From JBOGDS01 sp050743075 (GTDB lineage: Bacteria > Actinomycetota > Actinomycetes > Jiangellales > Jiangellaceae): DNA of 18,647 nt. The stretch spans positions 1 to 18,647 of the forward strand of contig JBOGDS010000073.1 of NCBI GenBank assembly GCA_050743075.1. The letters are read 5' to 3'. The position numbers and the translations under genes are program-made. Below are positions 1 to 5,837 of this stretch, piece by piece (within the stretch, counting starts at the first letter, position 1; every line of letters begins with the position of its first letter). A model generated the notes under the pieces. That model was given only the letters and a program-made list of their open reading frames with translations, was not told the DNA's origin and ran no database searches.

Positions 1-1
1 G

Positions 2-73
2 CTCAGAACCGCCGACCGCGCCTACCAGGCCGCCATCCACGACCTCACCCGCAAAGCCGGCATCGCGGCGTAA
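2..73 (+). CDS. C-terminal end of a gene cut by the window edge
   Basis: An open frame enters from the left edge and stops at TAA 71-73. It gives the last 23 residues of a protein, ending DLTRKAGIAA. The segment is too short to assign to a family. An alanine- and arginine-rich tail like this occurs in many actinobacterial proteins, including transposases, and the nearby IS110 remnant makes a mobile-element origin possible. That is only a guess. The codon choice (GCC, GAC, ATC, CGC) looks like real high-GC coding sequence. Confidence 0.4.
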   Translation, partial: LRTADRAYQAAIHDLTRKAGIAA

Positions 74-207
74 CCCCCAGACCGAACGGACGACTCATGA
101 TCAACAAACTTGACTCGACATTCACGACTCCCGTCGCCCAAGCTCTCTAGTGCTAAAACCGAGGAGTCCGCGGCGGCGTCATCGCTCGCGACGATGACGT
201 GGTCCAT
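22..207 (-). CDS. Doubtful 61-aa ORF downstream of the otr(A)-like gene
   Basis: The ATG at 207 has a good ribosome binding site, GGAG seven bases upstream, and lies 34 bases after the stop of the otr(A)-like gene on the same strand. The product begins MDHVIVASDDAAADSSVLAL and resembles no family I recognise. Its last third is antisense to the ORF that ends at 73, so both cannot be fully real. One reading is that the first 30 or so codons are the start of a gene truncated by later insertion of the left-edge sequence. Another is a chance ORF. The fit is weak and no motif supports a function. Confidence 0.25.
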   Translation of the reverse strand: MDHVIVASDDAAADSSVLALESLGDGSRECRVKFVDHESSVRSGGYAAMPALRVRSWMAAW

Positions 208-241
208 TCGCCAGCTCCGATCTGGCTTCGCTGGTGCCGGT

Positions 242-2254
242 TCACGGGCCTCCCGGTCCCCCGGCCACCACCCGGCGCACGACCTGCAAGAGGTATTCCT
301 TGCGGTCGAGCGGATTGTGGTCCGACCGCGGCCGGGTCGGAGTCGCGCCGTGGACCGGTTCGTGGTGGTCGAACGTGGACTCCACCACGCCTTCGCCGCT
401 GGTCAGTGTCGGCAGCAGCTGCTCCAGCTCGTGCACCCGGGCCGCCGGGATTGCCCCGTGGACGAGGTACGACGAACCCCGCGCGCTCGGCGCCTCCGGA
501 ACCGCGCGTAGCTGTGCCAACGCGGGCAGGATCGATCCGAGCGAGTCGGCCGGAACCTCGAGCCGGAAGCGATTGACCGGCTCGTACACCCTCGTGCCGG
601 CCTGCGCCAGCGCGCTCATCAGGACGAGCGGCGTCAGGTTGCGGAAGTCCCGACCAGTGCTCGACATGCTCTTGTCGAAGACACCATGAGAGTGGCTCTG
701 CCGCGGCGCATAGCCGGAGTGGGTCATGGTGACCGTGCAGTCGGTGACCTGCCATCCGTGGATCCCCTGCCGCAAGGTCTGCTTCACGGTCTCCTCGACT
801 GCGTTGAAGAACGCCGACGGCATGGCGCCGAGCTCGACCGCCAGTCGGAAGTCCACGCCCGAGCCGATCGGAGCCGGTTCGACGCGCAGCCCGACGGTCG
901 CCAGGAACGGATTGGGCTCCTTGCCCATCGTCTCGACGGCTTCCCCCCTCCCGACCGGCCGTTCGATGCAGATCGTCGTCGTCTCGCGGAAGGTGACGTC
1001 GACGCCGAAGTCGTTCGCTAGGGTCGCCTGGATGACCTCCTTCTGCACCTCGCCGTAGAGCGAGACGGAGATCTCGTGGCGAGACTCGTCGTGGCGCAGG
1101 TTGATCAGCGGGTCCTGCTCGGCGAGCTGGGTGAGTGCTACGTGCAGCGCACCCTGGTCGGCGCGACGGCGGGGAACGACGATCGTCTCCAGCGTCGGCG
1201 GGGCGAACTGCCGCCGTTGTGCAGCTGTCGTTCGCGACACGCCGATCGCGTCGCCGATCCGGACGTCGCCGAGTCCCCACAACTTCCCGATCTGCCCGGC
1301 CACGACTGACGCCCGCCGGACGGCCGCGCCGCGCTGGAAGACGCTGATCGCGGTAACCTTCCCCTCGACATCGCCGCGCAGCTGCAGCCGATCCCGCGTG
1401 CGCAGCGCGCCCGAGAACATGCGGACGTACGCAACCTTTCCGCCGGCCGGATTGCTTTCGACCTTGAACACCGTGGCGGAGACCGGGCCGTCGACGTCAC
1501 CCTCGGTCGCCGGCAGCAGCTCCCTGATGCCGGCGATCAGCGACGGCACGCCGGCGCCGGTGATCGCCGAGCCGAAGAACACCGGATGGACCAGTGCCCG
1601 CCTGGTCTGCGCTGCCAGCTCGTCGCCGAGTCGGCGATTCGACACCGCTACCTCGTCGTCGACGTACTCGGCCAGGAGCGCGTCGTTGCCGTCGGCGAGC
1701 AGATCGACCAGGCGGGTCGCGAACTCGGCGTCGGCGGCCGTGTGCGGCGCCCACTGGGCGGCGCGGGTTCCCAGGCCCGTGGTCACACCCATGGGCACGA
1801 TCGCCATCGCGAGCTTGTCAGCGATGGCCTGCAGGACGCATTCGTACTGCGCGCCACGGCGGTCGATCTTGTTCACGAAGACGAGGGTGGGGATGTGCAG
1901 CCGCTTCAGCGTCCGCATCAACACTCGGGTCTGCGGCTGCACGCCCTCCACGGCGGAGACGACCAGCACGGCACCGTCGAGCACGTCCAGCACGCGTTCC
2001 ACCTCGGCGATGAAGTCCGGGTGACCGGGCGTGTCGATCAGGTTGACCGTGACGTCGTCGACGACGAAGGACACGACCGCGGCCTTGATCGTGATGCCGC
2101 GCTGCCGTTCCAGCGCCAGGGAGTCGGTCTGGGTGCTGCCGTGATCGACGCTGCCGATCTCGTCGATCACGCCGGCGGCATGGAGGAGCCGCTCGGTCAG
2201 GGTTGTCTTACCAGCGTCGACGTGCGCCAGGATCCCCAAGTTCAACGTACGCAT
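242..2254 (-). CDS. otr(A): Otr(A)/Tet(M)-type tetracycline resistance ribosomal protection GTPase
   Basis: This is a 670-residue paralogue of elongation factor G. Proteins of this family bind the ribosome with GTP and displace tetracycline from the 30S A site. The G domain shows the P-loop AHVDAGKTT (residues 10-18), RGIT (52-55), DTPGH (74-78) and NKID (128-131), followed by translation-factor beta-barrel and EF-G domains III to V. The stretch SHSHGVFDKSMSSTGRDFR is typical of domain IV in this family, and the tail DHNPLDRKEYLLQVVRRV is the usual Otr(A)-like end, here with about eight extra residues. Length is normal for the family. An in-frame TGA lies just upstream of ATG 2254, which fixes the start; GAAGGA sits 11 bases before it. 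A leader ORF overlaps the start. Whether it confers resistance or has a housekeeping or drug-tolerance role cannot be seen from sequence. Confidence 0.9.
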   Translation of the reverse strand: MRTLNLGILAHVDAGKTTLTERLLHAAGVIDEIGSVDHGSTQTDSLALERQRGITIKAAVVSFVVDDVTVNLIDTPGHPDFIAEVERVLDVLDGAVLVVSAVEGVQPQTRVLMRTLKRLHIPTLVFVNKIDRRGAQYECVLQAIADKLAMAIVPMGVTTGLGTRAAQWAPHTAADAEFATRLVDLLADGNDALLAEYVDDEVAVSNRRLGDELAAQTRRALVHPVFFGSAITGAGVPSLIAGIRELLPATEGDVDGPVSATVFKVESNPAGGKVAYVRMFSGALRTRDRLQLRGDVEGKVTAISVFQRGAAVRRASVVAGQIGKLWGLGDVRIGDAIGVSRTTAAQRRQFAPPTLETIVVPRRRADQGALHVALTQLAEQDPLINLRHDESRHEISVSLYGEVQKEVIQATLANDFGVDVTFRETTTICIERPVGRGEAVETMGKEPNPFLATVGLRVEPAPIGSGVDFRLAVELGAMPSAFFNAVEETVKQTLRQGIHGWQVTDCTVTMTHSGYAPRQSHSHGVFDKSMSSTGRDFRNLTPLVLMSALAQAGTRVYEPVNRFRLEVPADSLGSILPALAQLRAVPEAPSARGSSYLVHGAIPAARVHELEQLLPTLTSGEGVVESTFDHHEPVHGATPTRPRSDHNPLDRKEYLLQVVRRVVAGGPGGP

Positions 2255-2318
2255 CGAGCGTCAGGTCCTTCGAGTAGGTGGTGAACCCCATCGGGATGGA
2301 CATGACTGCTCGGCGCAT
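2208..2318 (-). CDS. Possible leader peptide overlapping the otr(A)-like start
   Basis: A 36-codon ORF starts at ATG 2318 behind a clear ribosome binding site, GGAG then ACGGA then ATG, stronger than that of the resistance gene itself. It begins MRRAVMSIPMGFTTYSKDLT, runs into the resistance gene in another frame for 47 bases, and ends at TAA 2208-2210 inside the P-loop codons. Leader peptides that control read-through are known upstream of tet(M)-type genes. Here the overlap would suggest translational coupling instead. This is an inference; the ORF could be fortuitous. Confidence 0.4.
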   Translation of the reverse strand: MRRAVMSIPMGFTTYSKDLTLDAYVELGDPGARRRW

Positions 2319-2336
2319 TCCGTCTCCTTGGTCGTC

Positions 2337-2350
2337 GGCTCTAGGGAGCC
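2337..2350 (-). promoter_or_regulatory. Small hairpin in the otr(A)-like leader
   Basis: The sequence GGCTC-TAGG-GAGCC forms a perfect five-base stem with a four-base loop, 19 bases upstream of the leader ORF start. It could be part of an attenuation or 5'-UTR structure for the minus-strand gene, but it is short. The rest of the divergent region 2319-2435 shows no convincing promoter hexamers. Confidence 0.25.
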
Positions 2351-2435
2351 AGTGCAGCAGAGGGCCGCTCCAGCGAGCAATCGCTTTTTCGACCAACGCG
2401 GCACTGACGACCTCGGCGTCGACTACGGTGCCGCC

Positions 2436-3212
2436 ATGGACACGCCCCCTCCTCTGCCCGTGCTGCGCGAGGACTGGCAGCGCGCCCTCTGCGTGGCCGC
2501 GCATCCCGACGATCTCGAGTACGGCCTGGCCTCCGCGGTGGCGCGCTGGACCAGTCAGGGCAAGGACGTGGCCTACCTGCTGGCGACGCGCGGTGAGGCC
2601 GGCATCGACGGGCTCGACCCGGAACAGTGCGCTCCACTGCGTGAGGAGGAGGAGCGCCAGGGCGCGCGAGCCGTCGGTGTCGAGGTCGTGGACTTCCTCG
2701 ATCACCGCGACGGCGTCGTCGAGTACGGGCTGCCGCTACGCCGCGACATCGCGAGGGCGATCCGTCGCCACCGGCCCGAGGTCGTCGTCGGCGGGGCGTT
2801 CACCGTCCGCATGATCGGTGGGGTCACCAACCAGGCCGACCACCGGGCCGTCGGGCTCGCGACGCTCGACGCCTGCCGTGACGCCGGCAACCGATGGATC
2901 TTCCCCGAGCTACTCGACGAGGGCCTCGAGCCCTGGTCCGGTGTCCGTGACGTCTGCTTCGGCGGCGCCGCGGAACCGAACGTCGGCGTCGACGTCACCG
3001 GCTTCGTCGAGCGCGGGATCGAGTCGCTGCAGGCTCACCGCGCGTACCTGGCGGGCCTCGGGTCCAGCGCGTTCGACCCGGCTGAGTTCCTGTCCTGGAT
3101 GGCGGCCGGCAGCGGAGCCCGCATGGGCGTCGACGAGGCAGTCCTGCTCGACGTCCACACCTTGATCCCGGACGACGTGCCGCCCTGGGCGGCCGACGGA
3201 TCCCAGACCTGA
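2436..3212 (+). CDS. PIG-L/LmbE-family deacetylase
   Basis: This 258-residue protein has the zinc-binding AHPDD motif at residues 22-26 and a third likely ligand His136 in the QADHRAVGLATL segment, the hallmarks of PIG-L (MshB/Mca/LmbE) enzymes. These remove N-acetyl groups from GlcNAc-type sugars or cleave amides; in actinobacteria the best-known members act in mycothiol biosynthesis and mycothiol-conjugate cleavage. The exact substrate is not evident. The ATG at 2436 is chosen because homologues begin shortly before the PLPVLREDW-like segment; the open frame extends upstream to 2328 but that part looks non-coding. No strong ribosome binding site is seen, so the mRNA may be leaderless. It is divergent from the otr(A)-like gene, with 181 bases between the starts. 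Confidence 0.85.
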   Translation: MDTPPPLPVLREDWQRALCVAAHPDDLEYGLASAVARWTSQGKDVAYLLATRGEAGIDGLDPEQCAPLREEEERQGARAVGVEVVDFLDHRDGVVEYGLPLRRDIARAIRRHRPEVVVGGAFTVRMIGGVTNQADHRAVGLATLDACRDAGNRWIFPELLDEGLEPWSGVRDVCFGGAAEPNVGVDVTGFVERGIESLQAHRAYLAGLGSSAFDPAEFLSWMAAGSGARMGVDEAVLLDVHTLIPDDVPPWAADGSQT

Positions 3213-3277
3213 GCACTTCCCGCCACGGCGGACGTTCGGTGTCCGCGATCGCCTCCAGAGTGTCGTGGCGCTACCCA

Positions 3278-3351
3278 GATCCGGGTGGGCCGTGTCACCC
3301 GGGTCGGGATCGGGGACCAGTTCATACGGCCCGGGCTTGTCCCGGGCCGTA
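3278..3351 (+). terminator. Two strong hairpins downstream of the PIG-L gene
   Basis: Arms 3278-3287 and 3296-3305 pair at 9 of 10 positions around an 8-base loop. Arms 3325-3335 (TACGGCCCGGG) and 3341-3351 (CCCGGGCCGTA) pair perfectly over 11 bases around CTTGT. There is no T-run, as is common for high-GC terminators. They lie 65-140 bases after the PIG-L stop. The second hairpin overlaps the IS110 remnant, so it may instead have arisen during decay of that element. Confidence 0.4.
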
Positions 3352-3624
3352 CCCGCGGGCGGGTTGCAGGTGTTGGAGGTCAACCACGCCGATCGTGCCC
3401 AGCGGTGCCGCCGGGGGCAAGTCCGACCCGATCGACGCCTACCAGGCGGCGCACGCCGTGCCATCCGGCCGGGCCACCAGCGCCGCCCAGACCGAGACCA
3501 TCGAAGGAGTACGCGCGCCCTGCGCACGGCACGCCGCTCGGCGGTCCGGGCCCGCACCGCAGCGGCGAACCAGATCCACCAACTCCTGATCACCGCGCCC
3601 GACCCGGTGCGAGACAAGTTCCGG
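3304..3624 (+). pseudogene. IS110-family transposase remnant (two frameshifts)
   Basis: Three reading-frame pieces join into one recognisable IS110 (DEDD) transposase segment: GTSSYGPGLSRAV...GLQVLEVNHADRAQR, then GGKSDPIDAYQAAHAV...TIEGVRA, then LRTARRSAVRARTAAANQ to RDKFRG. The first break is an extra G in the run 3413-3417; the second is an extra CG/GC pair near 3511-3518, which restores the frame. Both the N-terminal RuvC-like start and the C-terminal transposase_20 domain are missing, so only about 105 central codons remain. It is an inactive relic and shows past insertion in this patch. Confidence 0.75.
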
Positions 3625-3837
3625 GGCGACTTCTTCGCAGTCTTCGCCCCCTACATGCCGGCACCGCCTGCCGGTGCGCTCCCGCCGACGATGCGGGGCA
3701 GCGAGGACCACGTGCGTGCGCTGTTCAGCCACCGCGTCGCGTGGCTGGAGACGACCCGCACGGTCTACGTCGAGACAGCCTCCAGCCCGCTCGACTACCG
3801 GAAGCTCCTTGAGGCTACCTACGAGGCGGTGCGCTCG
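3625..3837 (+). pseudogene. C-terminal fragment of a SAM-dependent methyltransferase
   Basis: In frame with the end of the IS110 remnant, the translation changes to GDFFAVFAPYMPAPPAGA and continues GSEDHVRALFSHRVAWLE and SPLDYRKLLEATYEAV. This pattern matches the C-terminal half of class I (UbiE-like) methyltransferases found widely in actinobacteria, where a GxEDHVRxLFG segment is common. The SAM-binding N-terminal half is absent and the fragment has no start. Its 3' end overlaps the end of the convergent regulator gene by about 19 bases. I read it as a relic cut by the IS110 insertion or by recombination. Confidence 0.55.
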
Positions 3838-4061
3838 GTGCTGCCGAGCCGCGGGAACGGCGTCGTCGAGAAGACGACCTCCAACGGCACCTCGAAGTAC
3901 TCCGCGAGCCGCAGCGCGAGATACAAGCTCGGGCTGTACTCCCCGCGCTCCAGGTACCCCACCGTCTGGTAGTGGACGCCCAGGGCCTCGGAGAGCTGAC
4001 GACGCGAGATGCCCCGTTCGGCCCGCAGCATCGCGATCCGGTTGTGGATGGTCTCACTCAT
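3819..4061 (-). CDS. Small Cro/CI-type (HTH_3/YozG-like) regulator
   Basis: This 80-residue protein is almost entirely one helix-turn-helix domain: NRIAMLRAERGISRRQLSEA followed by LGVHYQTVGYLERGEYSPSL and LRLAEYFEVPLEVVF. Proteins of this size often control the transporter genes beside them. The ATG at 4061 has GAGG four bases upstream and lies five bases after the ABC permease stop, so the gene is the third of an ATPase-permease-regulator operon. The open frame continues upstream to 4406, but that part runs antiparallel to permease coding in another frame and is not needed. Unlike its two partners the regulator is intact. The 15-residue tail after the helix-turn-helix has no motif. Confidence 0.8.
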   Translation of the reverse strand: MSETIHNRIAMLRAERGISRRQLSEALGVHYQTVGYLERGEYSPSLYLALRLAEYFEVPLEVVFSTTPFPRLGSTERTAS

Positions 4062-4066
4062 GCGCC

Positions 4067-4827
4067 TCAGCCGATCCGCTGCATGAACTCTTGCCGCCGT
4101 GCCTCGACACTGGACCCGGACTCGCGGCGCGCCATCCGGCGCAACAGCATCGGAGCGAGGACCAGGCCTGCGACGGCCCACGCACCGAGCACGCCGACGG
4201 TCTCGAGCGCCTGGCCGACGGCCTGCACCCAGCCCCAGAGGGACTGCAGCGGAAAGATGATGCCGGAGACGAAGCTCAGGCCACCGATCACCAGCAGGCC
4301 CAGCCCGCCGATGGCTCGCGGGCTCTTGACCACCGACCCGATGACGACACCCAGCGGCACCACAGCCAGCAGGCCCAGCACGAACACCCACAGCAGGGTC
4401 ACCCACTCCGTGACATCACCGCTCGCCAGCCCTTCGAAGAGAAACAGTCCCGGAACCAGGATCAACACACCCCTACCGCGGTCTCGAGGCACGTCGCGAC
4501 GACGAGGCCGGTCATGTAGCCGGCCATCCCGTTGGGTACCGCCTTGGCGCGCAGCAACGTGCCGTCCTCGCGGTCCGCAGCCAGGTAGTAGGCCACGCCC
4601 ATCGCCGCGCTCGCGACCATGAACCCGAGGATTCCGGGCATGGCAACCGTCGCCAGCGGCAGCGGGCTTCCCTCGAACGTTCCGTTCCGCATCAAGATCA
4701 GGATGCCCAGTGGGACCCCGTTCCAGATCACGGTGTTGGCGATGCCGTCCGGGCTGGTCATCATCTGTCGGAACTGGATCCACCCCCGGCTCAGGCCGAG
4801 CCGGACCGCGTACCCGGTCGGGTTCAT
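4067..4827 (-). pseudogene. ABC-2 transporter permease, frameshifted
   Basis: The ATG at 4827 follows GGAGG at good spacing and overlaps the ATPase stop as ATGA. The frame gives MNPTGYAVRLGLSRGWIQFR and several hydrophobic segments, then breaks near 4466-4470, where a GT pair looks duplicated (the frame ends ETAVGVC then stop). The rest continues in another frame as GVLILVPGLFLFEGLASG and further membrane segments to EFMQRIG at 4067. Joined, the product would be an ABC-2-type permease of about 250 residues with about six membrane spans. The frameshift falls mid-protein, so it should be inactive unless it is a sequencing error. Substrate unknown; drug or peptide export is common in this class. 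Confidence 0.8.
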
Positions 4828-5762
4828 CGCGCCACCTCCCGCAGTGCGGCTGTCGGCGGCGTCGGCAAGCCGGCCTCCTGCCGGTGGACCATCGCCATGT
4901 AGGTGTTCCTCGAGCGACGCCCGGCGCACCTCGAGCTCCGCGATCTCGTCGCCGTACTGGGCGAACAGCTCGCGCACGAACCCCGTCGCGTCGTCCGCCG
5001 CGTGCACGTACCGCTTGCCGCTGTGGGTCCAGCGCACTTCCGCCTGACCGGCGATCTGGCGGGCCAGCTGGTCGGCGCTACCGTTTGCGACGATCCGCCC
5101 GTCGGTGAGCATGAGGATCCGGTCGGCCAGCTTCTCCGCCTCGTCGAGGTCGTGGGTGGTCAGCAGGATCGTCGTGTCCTCGAGGTCGGACAGCCGGTGC
5201 ACGAGGTCGTGGAAGTCGCGGCGCGCCTTCGGGTCGAACCCGGCGGTGGGCTCGTCCAGGAACAGCAGCTCCGGCCGGCCGATCAGGCCGATGGCAACGT
5301 CGAGCCGCCGCCGCTGCCTGTTCGCCGAGACCGACGGTGGCGGTGAGCTCGTCGACGTCGTACGGACGAGGATGCTGTGGCGTCGCATACGGCACGTAGT
5401 ACCGACCCAGGTGTTGCAGAAACTCTCGCACCTGCCACTTGGCGTGGTCGCGCCACGACTGCAGCACGACGCCGAGCCTCGCCCGCCAGTGCTCGTCGCC
5501 GTGAGCGGGGTCGACGCCGAGCACCCGCACCTCGCCGGCAGATCGCTTCCGGAAGCCCTCGAGGATCTCGATCGTCGTGGTCTTGCCGGCCCCCGTTCGG
5601 ACCCAGCAGGACGAGCACCTCGCCGCGGCGGGCCTGGAAGTCGACGCCGGTGAGCACGTCGACGGACCCGTACCGCATCCGCAGGTCGCGGACGTCGATC
5701 ACGGCGGTCTCGTCGACGGGCACGATGTCTCCAGGCGGCTCCACCTGATGGAGGGCAGTCAT
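4824..5762 (-). pseudogene. ABC transporter ATPase, multiply frameshifted
   Basis: Pieces of one ATPase are spread over three frames. The start MTALHQVEPPGDIVPV to LLGPNG breaks in the Walker A at the C-run 5590-5594, where one extra base turns GPNGAGKTTT into GPNGGRQD. The second piece (RVLGVDPAHGDEHWRARLGV to ELTATVGLGEQ) ends near 5320, where sequence around the LSGGQ signature seems deleted; the next frame resumes at NRQRRRLDVAIGLIG with Walker B LLFLDEPTAGFDP and H-loop TTHD. A further extra base near 4904-4908 disrupts SLEDTYMAM, after which the original end, ALREVAR, lies in yet another frame. Loss of Walker A continuity and of the signature makes this a dead gene. It would have energised the adjacent permease. 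Confidence 0.85.
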
Positions 5763-5808
5763 AGGTCTCGCCCCATCAGTCCAACCTCTCTGCCGGACGA
5801 TAGCAGGT

Positions 5809-5837
5809 ATGCTACGCAAGAGCCAAGGTCGCTGCAA
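5809..5837 (-). promoter_or_regulatory. Possible promoter of the ABC/regulator operon
   Basis: On the minus strand TTGCAG (5837-5832) is followed by 17 bases and TAGCAT (5814-5809), a moderate sigma-70-like match that would start transcription about 40 bases before the ATPase ATG. A small palindrome, TAGCA-GGTA-TGCTA (5801-5814), overlaps the -10 and the glnD stop and could be an operator for the small regulator. Both are inferences from short motifs. Confidence 0.3.

Noticed and set aside
2328..2435. Longer N-terminus for the PIG-L protein
   Set aside because: The 36 extra residues are not like deacetylase N-termini and cross the divergent promoter region; the ATG at 2436 fits the family better.
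4062..4406. Upstream extension of the small regulator to 195 residues
   Set aside because: The extension is an alternative frame of the permease; the ATG at 4061 has its own ribosome binding site and gives a complete helix-turn-helix protein.
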